DNA of 64,000 bases from Oceanisphaera avium (GTDB lineage Bacteria; Pseudomonadota; Gammaproteobacteria; Enterobacterales; Aeromonadaceae): assembly GCF_002157875.1 (NCBI RefSeq), contig NZ_CP021376.1, forward strand, positions 1,178,001 to 1,242,000, read 5' to 3'. The position numbers were made by a program, and so were the translations under genes. Numbering within the stretch: the stretch's first letter is position 1; each line of letters begins with the position of its first letter. Shown here piece by piece: positions 17,493-26,983 of the stretch. Under the pieces are notes generated by a model, which was given only the letters and a program-made list of their open reading frames with translations, was not told the DNA's origin and did no database searches.

Positions 17493-17799
17493 ATGCCGTC
17501 ATACCGGTACCGGATCAAGTCCGGCATGACGTAGCCCCGGTATCTCGCACTTATCCTTGATGATTTAAAACCTTAAACCGAGATCCTGAAACAAGTTCAG
17601 GATGACGGCATCAAAATAAAAACCAAGATCCTGATTTTCATCAGGATGACGGCATAAACATAACCACCGCACTTGTTTTATGCCGTCATACGGGGCTCGC
17701 CCCGGTATCTCGCTCTTATCCTTGATGATTTAAAACCTTAAACCCAGATCCTGAAACTTCGTCATGCCGGGCTACGAACCGATATCAGGATGACGGCAT
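17493..17799. repeat. Cluster of short palindromic repeats (ATGACGGCAT/ATGCCGTCAT units)
   Basis: The decamer ATGCCGTCAT or its complement occurs five times (17493, 17602, 17646, 17680, 17790). Between them are hairpins such as AGATCCTGA...TCAGGATGACG, and a ~57-bp segment is repeated almost exactly at about 17534 and 17698, 164 bases apart. This occupies most of the 539-base gap between the binding-protein gene and entA. The remaining 17800-17953 shows no gene. It is a REP-like extragenic array; one more unit lies at the end of entD (30803-30830). Confidence 0.75.
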
Positions 17800-17953
17800 A
17801 ACTTTGTGTAGCTTTAGTGCCGGGCGCTGTATTTAAATCGTTCCGTCTGCGGCGAAATGCGAGAACAAGCGTTCGCTTACAAAAAATCAAACACGTCACA
17901 CCGGGTCTTTAACGGACAGCGTACGGCGTAAAACGTACAGCAGCCCGCAGTGC

Positions 17954-18727
17954 CTAAGCTCTTAACGTGGCGCCGCCGTCTACGTAGAGATCGTCCATAA
18001 CTATGTGGCCGGCTTGATCGGACAATAAAAACATCACCGCATTGGCCACATCTTCTGGACGGGCCATTTTACCTAACGGAATGCCGGTTTTATATACCTC
18101 GGGCAAACCCTCTATCACTCGTTGTTCGCCCGTCTCATCCGCCCACATGCCGGTTTGCATGGGGGTAAGGGTCGAGCCTGGCGCCACGCTATTGCACCGA
18201 ATGCCCAGTGGTGCCAATTCTAAACCAAGGCAGCGCATAAACATGGCGCTGGCGGCCTTAGAGGCACCGTATGCGGCCATGGCGTGGCGCGGGATGCCGG
18301 CGGCGTTTGAACCCACCGTTACCATAACACCTTGGCGACGGGGGCTCATCACTCTGGCCAAGGCGCGGCACACGTAAAACACGCCATCACAATTTACCGC
18401 AAAGGTGCGCCGCCAACTGTCATCATCGATAGTGTCCACGGTACCAAATTGCAGTATACCGGCCACGTTGATGCCAAAGCCGATGGGGCCAATGTCTTGC
18501 TCTACCTTGGCCACCAAGGCATCCACGGCCTTGGCGTCAGTAACATCCAGCGCCAGGGTATAAACCGGCGTGCGCTGCTCGCTGTTCGGCTCAAAGACGG
18601 GTGCACTAATATCCGTGGCCACCACTGTGCAGCCGCTGTCTCGCAGTTGCTTGACTAAGGCCGCGCCTATGCCGCCACCGGCACCGGTGACCAAGGCGAC
18701 AGTGCCGTTAAATCCTGTTAGCTGCAT
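17954..18727 (-). CDS. entA: 2,3-dihydro-2,3-dihydroxybenzoate dehydrogenase
   Basis: This 257-residue short-chain dehydrogenase oxidises 2,3-dihydro-DHB to 2,3-dihydroxybenzoate with NAD, the last step of the catechol precursor pathway. The Rossmann motif TGAGGGIG is near residues 15-22, the DVTD segment near 62, and the catalytic YGASK near residue 155. The C-terminal DDLYVDGGATL is family-typical. The length matches EntA/DhbA (~250-260). Its start overlaps the end of entF by 10 bases, so it is the last gene of the biosynthetic operon. The function is well supported by family plus context (entC, entB and entE in the same transcript). Confidence 0.93.
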   Translation of the reverse strand: MQLTGFNGTVALVTGAGGGIGAALVKQLRDSGCTVVATDISAPVFEPNSEQRTPVYTLALDVTDAKAVDALVAKVEQDIGPIGFGINVAGILQFGTVDTIDDDSWRRTFAVNCDGVFYVCRALARVMSPRRQGVMVTVGSNAAGIPRHAMAAYGASKAASAMFMRCLGLELAPLGIRCNSVAPGSTLTPMQTGMWADETGEQRVIEGLPEVYKTGIPLGKMARPEDVANAVMFLLSDQAGHIVMDDLYVDGGATLRA

Positions 18728-21700
18728 GAGGTTTCCTGTAATTGTGCTGTGTGGTGAGTGTTGATGGCCGCTGGCTCAAATTGGGCCATGCGCGCTGCTA
18801 ACAGCGGTGCAATACGCGCGCTGGCATCTCGACTGGTCATTTCGGCGTGTAAGTAAGGCAATGCTATGGCTTCAATGTTGGCTGCATACTCATTCCATAA
18901 ACTCGATTGCAGCTGAGGCTTAGAAACATGATCTAGCGCGGCGCGCAGGTGCATCAGGGTGCCATCGAAACGGCCATGATAATGACCGCGCACCAACAAA
19001 TTAGTGCTGGTTACGGCGCGCACTACGCCGTCTAAGGCGGCTTCGGGCAGATTGCCTAAGGTGCTGTCGCCTTGGCGCAAAAAAGCCACTATTTTTTCAC
19101 GGCTATCCAGCTCTAAGTGACGCTCGGGATCGTAACCGGCAATGGCCAATAAAGCACGCAACGCCGCCACTGGGCTAGGCTCCGGCTCGGCGCGCCAGCA
19201 CTCGGCAGGATAAGCATCCAGTAGCGCTAAGACGCCCACTTCTCGGCCTTGCTGGCGTAAACAAATGGCCATGGCATGGGCAATAATGCCACCCACCGAC
19301 CAGCCCACTAAATGCACGGGACCGCTGGGATATAAGGTGGTGAGCGTGGCCACATAACGGGCGCCCAGCGCATCTATGCTTTCTTCCATGGCCGGTTGAT
19401 TTAGCGCTTGTTGTGTAGGTAATTGTTGTGCAGATAATTGCAGCGCCGGTGATTGCAAACCATAAACGGTGCGCTTGGGCGCAAGGGTCTGCGCCAATTC
19501 TCGGTAGTTCCAGGCAATGCCACCGGCGGGATGTATGGTAAATAACGGCGCTAAGCTCGCATCACCTTCGCTTAAACGCACATAGGCGCCTAAGCCGTCA
19601 TCGGCTTGGTCTTGAGGCGCATCTATCAGTGCGGCGAGTCCCGCCACAGTGGGATTGGCAAACAAGGCACCAAAGCCCGGATCCCAGTGCCAACGGGCTT
19701 GAATGGCCAACAGTAAGTGCACCGCCGAGAGTGAGTCGCCACCGAGGGCAAAGAAGTCATCCTCACTACCTATGGCCTGTTCAATATGTAATTGCTCGGC
19801 AAAAAGCTGCGCTAATGCACGTTCGGTGTCGCTATTAAGCTCGCCACCCGCAGACTGGGCAATGTTAGGCTCGGGCAAGGCTTTACGGTTCAGCTTGCCG
19901 TTGGCCGATAACGGCCAGTCATGTACCGTGACAAAGACACTCGGCACCATGTATTCCGGCAATTTTCCTGCCAGATGGGCGCGCAGCACTTGCGCTTCTA
20001 ATTGCGTAGTTTGAGCGCTCGCTGTGGGCTCAATGTAGGCAACCAGTTTGGGCTCGGCGCCGTTCACCGTTCGCAATACGTCTCTTTGTAGTAAGACATG
20101 TGCCCTGGCGATACTGGGCGCTTGGCTTAGGGCATGATTAATATCCCCAAGCTCGATGCGCAGGCCTCTTAGCTTGACTTGATCGTCGCTGCGGCCCAAA
20201 TATTCTACCGCGCCGTCGCGGCGAAAACGCGCCACATCGCCACTCTTATAGAGTCGTTCACCTTTAACGAAGGGATGGTCAATAAAGGTGGCGGCAGTGA
20301 GCTCCGGCTGGCCCAAGTAGCCGCGCGCTAATTGCACGCCGCCCAAGTAAAGATCACCGGCCACGCCCGGTGGCAAAGGCCGCAGTTGGCTATCTAATAC
20401 ATAAAGCTGGGTATTCCACACCGGCACCCCAATCGGCACCGAGCTACTGGTATCGGCACTGCTGGCTTCCCAGACGCTAACATCCACCGCCGCTTCGGTG
20501 GGGCCATAGAGATTGAACAGTTGCGCGTTTAAACTCTGATGAAAGCGATCGCGCAAGCTGGCACTGAGCGCCTCGCCGCTGACGATCACCCGCTTAGGTT
20601 TAAGATCACTGATGCTAGGCGTGGCTAAAAACGCCGCCAACATGGAGGGCACAAAATGCAGCGTGGTAATATCGTATTCGCGGATAAGATCGGCAATGAG
20701 GCGCGGATCTTGATGGGCATCGGGCGGCGCTATCACCAATTGGGCACCGCTGATTAGCGGTAAAAAGAACTCCCATACCGACACATCGAAGGTGGCCGGA
20801 GTTTTTTGTAAGATGTGCTCCTTGGCATCTATGGCAAAGTAATCTTGCATCCATAATAAGCGATTAACGATGGCTTGGTGTTCAATGACCACGCCTTTGG
20901 GCTCGCCGGTGGAGCCCGAGGTATAAATCACATAAGCTGCGGTATTAGGCGCCACCGCTACGGCTAATGATTGTGTGCTGTTGGCCTGCCAGTCTTGGGG
21001 CGCTAATACGGCTTGGGCTAAATTGCGAAAGCGTGCCGTCTCTTGGCTTAACACACACACCGGTTTGGCGGAGTTTAAAATGCGCGTTAAGCGCTCATCG
21101 GGTTGCGCCGCATCTAGCGGTAAATAAGCACCACCCGCGCGCTGAATGGCCACCAATGCTATCACTAGCTCAAATGAACGGGGCAAGGCCACCGCCACTA
21201 ACGAATCGGCGCTAACGCCCTGCTCTATTAGCTGAAGCGCTAAGGCACGAGTGCGAATTTCTAACTCTGAGTAAGTGAGGCGTACGCCGTTAAATACCAA
21301 GGCGCTGGCCTCGGGCGTGGCCGCCATTTGCGCCTCATACAAGGCCACTAAGCTGGTGCTGGGCACGCTATGCTCGGTGGCATTTACCTCAGTCACATAA
21401 CGCTTGGCCTCGCCAGCTGTGGCAAGTTGAATATCTTGCAACTGACCGTTAGCCTGATAAACGGCGAAGGCGGAGCGTAAAAATGCCGGTAAGCGCGCCG
21501 CGTGATCATTAACATCAGCTTGGCTATATAAGGCGGCACTGGCTTCAATTTCTAAATCGAGCGCGGCTTTAGCATCACCACGAAAGCCCAGCGTCATATC
21601 GTCCACCGGGCCGGTAGAAAGAATATCTAATTGAGTAGTGAGCGCAGGCCAAAGCAGTGGGCTATAAAAGGGCTGCACATTAATCAGCGGGCCATAGAGG

Positions 21701-22839
21701 CGGCGTTGGCCACCCATTAGCCCTAAATCACGACGTATTTGTTCACCGCGATATCGGCCATGGCGGCGGCCACGCGTTAGCTCGCGAGCCGTGTATTGCA
21801 AGAAATAGCTTAAGCAGCGGACTTGCTCAGCTTCCTCACCTTGGGCTACTTGCTTGCTCTGGGCTGTTTGCTCATCGTGTAAAGAGAGATCCCGCAGCGC
21901 CAGCGGCAAGACGTTCATCACCATGGCCGGCAGTCGTGCCGATTTGCTGCCCAAGCGACCCATAAAGGGCACGCCGACTATGGCCTCATTGATGCCCTCG
22001 CTATCCGTATGGCGACGGCAATATTCACCAGTAAAGGCAGTTAAAACATCAGGCCAGGGCAGCTGTTCGCGCTCGGCAACCTGCTGCAGCTCTGCCATCA
22101 GTGCCGAGTCTAGCGCCACGGTTTTACGGTGACACTGATAGCCGGAGCCCATACCGGACTCGCCTGCCAAACTGGCTGGAGGTGGCAGCTCACGCAAGGC
22201 TTGTTGCCAATAGGCGGCATCTTTAGTGCGCCGCGCTGAGTCTTGGTACGCCGCGTCTTCCGCAAGTACTGGCTCAAGGGGCGCAAACTCACGGCTGGTA
22301 TGATCACCGTGATAGAGGGCATGCACGCGCTCGGCCAGCAAAGCTATGCCATAGCCGTCGTTCACCAGATGATGCACTCGCATATACCAAGCAAAGTGCT
22401 GCTCGCCGTCGTGCTGGCTTAAAATGAATAACTGCTGCTTGGCCAGTCGGTCGCGGGTGGGATCTAGCGGCGTTAAATAATCTGCCTGCATCTGAGCTTG
22501 GGCTGCGGCCTTGGCGGCAGCAAACGTTTGATATTGGTCACTCAAGTCCACCACTTCCAATAAAGGGGTGGCACTGGTATCCCGCCATTGTTGAGGAGAA
22601 CCCTCGCTATAAGCAAAACGCAGGCTTAGGCTTTCGGCCTCGGTGACCGCTTGATTAGCAGCGGCCATAAAGGCCGCAATATTGAGATCGCCCGCCAGCC
22701 ACAGCACGTGGGCGGTGTTAAACGCCGGATTAAGAGGTGCCAAGCGCTGCGCAAACCACAGGCCCGTCTGGGCTTCGGTTAAAGGCAAAGCTTCTGTTAA
22801 AAGCAGCGCTGCGGTTAAAGGCTGGCGAGCGTGTTCCAT
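18718..22839 (-). CDS. entF: Enterobactin-type NRPS (C-A-T-TE), serine-activating
   Basis: This protein condenses 2,3-DHB with an amino acid and releases the siderophore. The frame opens at 22863, but the ATG at 22839 follows AGGAGG and begins one base after the carrier-protein stop. In numbering from the longer form the order is condensation (~20-460, HHLVNDG 164-170), adenylation (~505-960, YTSGSTGEPKG 647-657), carrier (GGDSLS, Ser ~1045), thioesterase (GWSVGG ~1187-1192). Pocket residues read from FDVSVWE, TLHFVPS, VIVSGEA and LYGPTEAAVDVS give D-V-W-H-I-S-L-V-D(-K), essentially the serine code of EntF. Size (1373-1381) and architecture equal EntF (1293) plus short insertions. A cyclic trimer of DHB-serine is therefore the expected product; the trimer count is inferred. 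Confidence 0.92.
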   Translation of the reverse strand: MEHARQPLTAALLLTEALPLTEAQTGLWFAQRLAPLNPAFNTAHVLWLAGDLNIAAFMAAANQAVTEAESLSLRFAYSEGSPQQWRDTSATPLLEVVDLSDQYQTFAAAKAAAQAQMQADYLTPLDPTRDRLAKQQLFILSQHDGEQHFAWYMRVHHLVNDGYGIALLAERVHALYHGDHTSREFAPLEPVLAEDAAYQDSARRTKDAAYWQQALRELPPPASLAGESGMGSGYQCHRKTVALDSALMAELQQVAEREQLPWPDVLTAFTGEYCRRHTDSEGINEAIVGVPFMGRLGSKSARLPAMVMNVLPLALRDLSLHDEQTAQSKQVAQGEEAEQVRCLSYFLQYTARELTRGRRHGRYRGEQIRRDLGLMGGQRRLYGPLINVQPFYSPLLWPALTTQLDILSTGPVDDMTLGFRGDAKAALDLEIEASAALYSQADVNDHAARLPAFLRSAFAVYQANGQLQDIQLATAGEAKRYVTEVNATEHSVPSTSLVALYEAQMAATPEASALVFNGVRLTYSELEIRTRALALQLIEQGVSADSLVAVALPRSFELVIALVAIQRAGGAYLPLDAAQPDERLTRILNSAKPVCVLSQETARFRNLAQAVLAPQDWQANSTQSLAVAVAPNTAAYVIYTSGSTGEPKGVVIEHQAIVNRLLWMQDYFAIDAKEHILQKTPATFDVSVWEFFLPLISGAQLVIAPPDAHQDPRLIADLIREYDITTLHFVPSMLAAFLATPSISDLKPKRVIVSGEALSASLRDRFHQSLNAQLFNLYGPTEAAVDVSVWEASSADTSSSVPIGVPVWNTQLYVLDSQLRPLPPGVAGDLYLGGVQLARGYLGQPELTAATFIDHPFVKGERLYKSGDVARFRRDGAVEYLGRSDDQVKLRGLRIELGDINHALSQAPSIARAHVLLQRDVLRTVNGAEPKLVAYIEPTASAQTTQLEAQVLRAHLAGKLPEYMVPSVFVTVHDWPLSANGKLNRKALPEPNIAQSAGGELNSDTERALAQLFAEQLHIEQAIGSEDDFFALGGDSLSAVHLLLAIQARWHWDPGFGALFANPTVAGLAALIDAPQDQADDGLGAYVRLSEGDASLAPLFTIHPAGGIAWNYRELAQTLAPKRTVYGLQSPALQLSAQQLPTQQALNQPAMEESIDALGARYVATLTTLYPSGPVHLVGWSVGGIIAHAMAICLRQQGREVGVLALLDAYPAECWRAEPEPSPVAALRALLAIAGYDPERHLELDSREKIVAFLRQGDSTLGNLPEAALDGVVRAVTSTNLLVRGHYHGRFDGTLMHLRAALDHVSKPQLQSSLWNEYAANIEAIALPYLHAEMTSRDASARIAPLLAARMAQFEPAAINTHHTAQLQETSCS

Positions 22840-22840
22840 A

Positions 22841-23176
22841 CTAGCGTGCGCCTCCTGCCGCATTGGCCATGGCTAATAAGTCTTTGCCCGCGGCCAGGTC
22901 GCGCTGTTGGCGTTGCACAATTTCCCACCAGCCGTCTAAGGTAGGCGTTTCTGCTAAGTCGGCAAAACGCAGCTCTAGGCCGGTCTTATTCCATTCCACC
23001 GACACATTAAAGATGCGCATCGAGTCTAGGCCCCAGTCGAGCAAGTTATCGTCTAGCTCGAGCTCTTCCGGTGCTTCATTTACAAGTCGCGCAATGTCGA
23101 TGCGCATCTGCTCGAGGGTCAGCGGGGCTTGAGTTTCGGCTTGGGTTTCGGCTTGAATGTTAACGTGAGTGGTCAT
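22841..23176 (-). CDS. Stand-alone aryl carrier protein
   Basis: This 111-residue carrier protein has the phosphopantetheine site LLDWGLDSMRI (Ser near residue 52). It corresponds to the C-terminal ArCP domain that is fused to isochorismatase in EntB, DhbB and VibB. Here it is a separate gene whose ATG overlaps the isochorismatase stop by one base (TAATG), giving tight coupling. Residues 8-17 carry a short AETQAETQ duplication that looks like a former linker. EntE would load 2,3-DHB onto it and the EntF condensation domain would take the acyl group. It needs a phosphopantetheinyl transferase; the local candidate, entD, is frameshifted. Confidence 0.88.
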   Translation of the reverse strand: MTTHVNIQAETQAETQAPLTLEQMRIDIARLVNEAPEELELDDNLLDWGLDSMRIFNVSVEWNKTGLELRFADLAETPTLDGWWEIVQRQQRDLAAGKDLLAMANAAGGAR

Positions 23177-23811
23177 TATACGATGGCCTCTAATAATTGG
23201 TCGGTAGTCAGCGCCACGCCACAGGTGCGGGCAATCCAGCGCAGTGCATAAAGGTGATCTTCTCGGCTAAAATCGGCCCCCGCATCGGCAATAATAAAAG
23301 GCTCTATGTCTAACTGAAACGCCTCAGCCACGGTCGCGGTACAACCGATATGAGTGTACACGCCGGTCACCAATAACTGGTCACGACCTTTAGCACGCAT
23401 CAGTGCCGCCAAGTTGCTGCGCTGAAAGGCGCTGTATCTGTGCTTATGCAACACCTGCTCACCCAGTTTTGGCGCCAGCTCATCAATAATAGCTTCGTGC
23501 TCGGCAATGGCACGCATGCCTGGACCCCATAAGTCTGCTTGTAGACCACGGCCGCCACGCTGTTGATTGCCTTTTTGTGCCGTATAAAAAATGGGTATTT
23601 GTAGCGCGCGGCACTGGCTAATAATGCGCGCCATATTGGCGATAGCCGGCGCCAGTGGTGAGGCATCTTTGGCAAAGGGTGCTAAAAAATACTGCTGCAT
23701 ATCGTGCACTAAGAGCGCACAGCGCGAGGCCGAAGGTGTCCAAGGGGCGCGCGGCGTTGGCAGCTCGGCGGCACTCGGCAGCGCATACTCTTCTATGGTA
23801 GGCAGAGCCAT
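23176..23811 (-). CDS. entB: Isochorismatase (lyase domain only)
   Basis: This 211-residue cysteine-hydrolase-fold enzyme converts isochorismate to 2,3-dihydro-2,3-dihydroxybenzoate plus pyruvate. Features seen are the opening LPTIEEYALPSAAELP, LLVHDMQQYFL with the active-site Asp, FYTAQKGNQ, the conserved Lys in HKHRYSAF, and LLVTGVYTHIGCTATVAEAF, all characteristic of EntB/DhbB/PhzD. Unlike EntB (285 residues) it stops before the aryl carrier domain, which is encoded by the next gene with a one-base overlap. A 256-base gap holding palindromic element B separates it from entE, yet direction and content imply the same operon. Confidence 0.92.
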   Translation of the reverse strand: MALPTIEEYALPSAAELPTPRAPWTPSASRCALLVHDMQQYFLAPFAKDASPLAPAIANMARIISQCRALQIPIFYTAQKGNQQRGGRGLQADLWGPGMRAIAEHEAIIDELAPKLGEQVLHKHRYSAFQRSNLAALMRAKGRDQLLVTGVYTHIGCTATVAEAFQLDIEPFIIADAGADFSREDHLYALRWIARTCGVALTTDQLLEAIV

Positions 23812-23876
23812 TCGTATTGCTCCTATTTAAAGGCAGAAAGGCTTAATACCATTCTGTAAAATTAACTGATTAAAGC

Positions 23877-24053
23877 TTTTTGCAACGGAACCCACGGAAA
23901 AATATTAATCAGATCTGACAATGAGGATTAATGGTAAGAGCCACACTTCTAGCCTGAGTAAGGGGACTCTTATCTTAAGGAATTCTTATCCCAGTGTCGT
24001 TTGTGACCTTTCCGTGGGTTCAGTGCTTCTCGTAGCAAGGAGGCGTTGCAAAA
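23877..24053. repeat. Long palindromic repeat element, copy B
   Basis: The left end TTTTGCAACGGAACCCACGG is matched on the right by TTCCGTGGGTTC and, after a ~20-base interruption, GTTGCAAAA. Inner arms GGTAAGAG and ACTCTTATC also pair. It is a diverged relative of the elements at 14044 and 29737, with compensating changes in both arms (CACGGAACC/GGTTC). It sits inside the ent operon between entB and entE. Confidence 0.7.
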
Positions 24054-24067
24054 TAGTCATTGGTGTT

Positions 24068-25735
24068 TTACTTAGATGGCTCTGCAGCCGCATCATCTAA
24101 GAAGCGCTGGCGCAATTGGGCGCGCAGCTCGCGGCGGCTAACTTTACCCACCGCCGTGGTATCAAAGGCCTCGGCAAACACGATTTGGTCTGGCACCTTA
24201 AAGTCCGCTAAGCCTTGCTCGCGCATCCACTTTTTTAGCTCCACGGCGCGGGGCTTATCGCCACGGGCAATAATAAAAGCACAGCTGCGCTCGCCCAAAT
24301 AATCATCAGGGATAGACACCACGGCCGCATCAAACACCGAGGGATGACCGAGTAGGTGATCTTCTATTTCTTCGGCAGAAATTTTTTCACCGGCGCGATT
24401 AATATGATCGTTAGCCCGACCCTGTACTACTAGGTAACCTTCTGCGGTGCGCTTGACTATGTCGCCAGTGCAGTAATAACCATCACTGGTAAAGCTGTTG
24501 GCATTGGCCGCCTCATCGTTGTGATAACCACGAATAGTGTAAGGGCCTTGCACTTGCAAGTTGCCGGCTTCGCCTTCAGCCACCAACTGACCATGATCGT
24601 CCACGATGCGGATTTCATCATCCGCACTAATGGGACAGCCTTGAGTATTGAGAATAAGCTCGTCGTTATCCTCTAAACGGGTGTAGTTGACCAAGCCTTC
24701 GGCCATGCCAAATACCTGCTGTAACTGACAGCCGACGACGTTTAAGCCTTTCATTAAGCGCTTAGCCGCCTCCGGCACTAGCTTGGCGCCACCCACCTGC
24801 ATCACTCTTAAACTGGAAATATCGTAGGGAGTATCTGCCGCGGCATCGGCCCATAACAGTGCCAAGGGCGGCACTAAGCCCACGCAGGTCACCCGCTCTT
24901 GCTCAATTAAGGCAAAGGCGGCACCGGGCTCGACACTGGGACTAAGCACCACACGGCCACCGGCATAAAGCGCGCCCAGCCAACCCGGCGAGCTCATGGG
25001 GAAGTTATGGGCGGCGGGCAGCGCCGTCATATAAACGCTGTCTTGGGTGATGCCGCACAGCGCATTACTGGCGCGAAACGAGTAAATATAATCATCGTGA
25101 GTGCGCGGAATAAGCTTAGATAAACCGGTACTGCCGCCAGACAGTTGTAAAAAAGCCACCGCTTGCGGATCAAAATCTTGAGGCAAACTGGCCACATCAC
25201 CCTGTAGTGACGACAGCGGTGTGAACTCGCTAGCATCACCGGCGATCACCACCTGTGCCACCTGGGGAACCGCCGCCACTAAGTCGCGGGCCAAGGTGCG
25301 ATAATCAAAACCGCCATAACTTTGGCCGGCAATATAGGCACTGGCCTCGGCCTTGCGTGCAAAGTGTGTCACTTCCGTAATGCGATGGGCCGGCAGCGCA
25401 TATACGGGGATTAAGCCCGCATAAAATAAACCACAGACCAGGGGAATAAATTCCAACACATTGCCAAACTGCACTATTACTCGATCGCCAGGCGTAAGGC
25501 CTTGGGCCAATAAACCGGCGCCGATGCGCTCGGCTTCTTTATCTAATTCTGCATAGGTATAACGGCCGGTGTCCGCGACCACGGCAATTTGGTCACAAAA
25601 ATCTCGCGCACGTTCGCGCAAGAAAGCGGGAAAGGTTTCACCGCGCCAATGACCGGCACCACGATAACGCTCAACTAACGACTCGGGCCAGATTTGGCTC
25701 AATGGCAGGCGGTCTTGGCTCGCTAAAGATGTCAT
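24068..25735 (-). CDS. entE: 2,3-dihydroxybenzoate-AMP ligase
   Basis: This 555-residue ANL-superfamily enzyme activates 2,3-DHB with ATP and loads it onto the aryl carrier protein. Core motifs are LQLSGGSTGLSKLIPRTHDD (about residues 193-212), MAEGLVNYT with the aryl-acid pocket, YCTGDIVKR, the hinge RANDHINRAGEKIS, and the C-terminal GKVSRRELR with the catalytic Lys. The opening SLVERYRGAGHWRGETF is shared by EntE/DhbE/VibE. Length matches EntE (536) with a slightly longer C-terminus. The start lies 9 bases after the entC stop, so the genes are co-transcribed. The assignment to an aryl-acid adenylating enzyme is firm; DHB rather than salicylate follows from entA and entB. Confidence 0.93.
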   Translation of the reverse strand: MTSLASQDRLPLSQIWPESLVERYRGAGHWRGETFPAFLRERARDFCDQIAVVADTGRYTYAELDKEAERIGAGLLAQGLTPGDRVIVQFGNVLEFIPLVCGLFYAGLIPVYALPAHRITEVTHFARKAEASAYIAGQSYGGFDYRTLARDLVAAVPQVAQVVIAGDASEFTPLSSLQGDVASLPQDFDPQAVAFLQLSGGSTGLSKLIPRTHDDYIYSFRASNALCGITQDSVYMTALPAAHNFPMSSPGWLGALYAGGRVVLSPSVEPGAAFALIEQERVTCVGLVPPLALLWADAAADTPYDISSLRVMQVGGAKLVPEAAKRLMKGLNVVGCQLQQVFGMAEGLVNYTRLEDNDELILNTQGCPISADDEIRIVDDHGQLVAEGEAGNLQVQGPYTIRGYHNDEAANANSFTSDGYYCTGDIVKRTAEGYLVVQGRANDHINRAGEKISAEEIEDHLLGHPSVFDAAVVSIPDDYLGERSCAFIIARGDKPRAVELKKWMREQGLADFKVPDQIVFAEAFDTTAVGKVSRRELRAQLRQRFLDDAAAEPSK

Positions 25736-25744
25736 ATCAATGTC

Positions 25745-26983
25745 TCACTTACTTAATGCATGAAGGTGGGTATCATCCACGCCCAGCGCATCTAATAGCG
25801 CCCTAAATTTGGCGGCGGTTTCGGCCACTTCTAGCTCGGGAACCGAGTCTGCGACTATGCCAGCACCGGCAAATAGCCTAAGCCTATCGGCCTGCACATG
25901 AGCACAACGAATCGCCACATACCAATCACCGTCGCCTTTATCATCTACCCAGCCCACGGCACCGGCGTAAAAACCGCGGTCTACCGGCTCAAGCTGATGA
26001 ATGGTGTCTAGCGCTAATTGGCGGGGCGTGCCGCACACGGCAGGCGTGGGATGGAGTAAACCGGCTAGGCTTGCCGCTGAAATATCGTCATCTTTAAGCG
26101 TGCCGACAATTTCAGTGCCCAAGTGCCACATGGTGTCTGTGGTATATAACGAGGGCCGACTCGGTGCATCCAGCTCACTGCATAAGGGAGCTAATGCTGC
26201 CACAATCGCATCCACTACAAATTTATGTTCATCTAAGTCTTTACTGGAGGCAGACAAAGCTGCGGCGGCCTTAGCATCGGCGTGAGGGTCTGCGAGACGA
26301 CGGGCCGAACCGGCTAAGGGATGAGATTTAACCGTGCGCCCGCGTACCGAAATCAGTAATTCTGGGCTGGCTCCCACTAGCCAAGCCGGTGCTTCGTCTA
26401 TTGCTTGCGGCAGCGGTAACACATAAGTAGTCACGCTGTTATCGCGCTCTAATCGTTTAGCCAGCACCAAGGGGTTAATGGTGTGCTCTGCTTGCAATAA
26501 TAAACTGCGCGCTAGCACTGCCTTGCCCAAGTGGGCTTCTTGGTCGGCCGCTTGTTTTCTGGTAGAGAGTTTGCTGGTGGAGAACTTGCTGGAGATAGCA
26601 GCCACACAGCGCGCCACCATATCACCGTAATAATTGGGCGCAGGCTCCGCCTGTGATTGGCCAATGAGCGCGGGCAACTTGGCGCCGCCCGACACCTGTA
26701 GGGCTGTAGGCAAGGACAGCGCTGCCGGTTGATAAAGCGCATCGAGTGCGTGAGGATCAAAGGGCAGTGCACCCACCAAGACTTTAGGGCCGTCTTGGGC
26801 ATTGGCAAAAAAATCCTTCACTCGCTGGCCTAAGGTGGTGGTATTGCCGCTGGGCAAATGGGCGATGCAACCTCGTGTTTCTAGTGTGTACTGGGGGCCG
26901 CGTAATACAAATAGCGGCGACTGACGCGCTTCGTCGGCATTCACGTCCACCTGAGTTGTCGCGGATAACGGCTGCGCAATCAT
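25745..26983 (-). CDS. entC: Isochorismate synthase
   Basis: This 412-residue chorismate-utilising enzyme diverts chorismate to isochorismate, the first step of 2,3-DHB synthesis. It shows the MST-family C-terminal signature: SPELLISVRGRTVKSHPLAG, DEHKFVVDAI, HPTPAVCGTP, YAGAVGWVD and FAGAGIV. The general acid/base Lys and metal-binding Glu positions appear intact by eye. The start overlaps the exporter stop by 4 bases (26980-26983). A Ser/Thr-rich segment around residues 133-142 (SSKFSTSKLSTRKQ) looks like a low-complexity insertion compared with EntC (391). It could be confused with MenF or salicylate synthases, but operon position settles it. Confidence 0.92.
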   Translation of the reverse strand: MIAQPLSATTQVDVNADEARQSPLFVLRGPQYTLETRGCIAHLPSGNTTTLGQRVKDFFANAQDGPKVLVGALPFDPHALDALYQPAALSLPTALQVSGGAKLPALIGQSQAEPAPNYYGDMVARCVAAISSKFSTSKLSTRKQAADQEAHLGKAVLARSLLLQAEHTINPLVLAKRLERDNSVTTYVLPLPQAIDEAPAWLVGASPELLISVRGRTVKSHPLAGSARRLADPHADAKAAAALSASSKDLDEHKFVVDAIVAALAPLCSELDAPSRPSLYTTDTMWHLGTEIVGTLKDDDISAASLAGLLHPTPAVCGTPRQLALDTIHQLEPVDRGFYAGAVGWVDDKGDGDWYVAIRCAHVQADRLRLFAGAGIVADSVPELEVAETAAKFRALLDALGVDDTHLHALSK

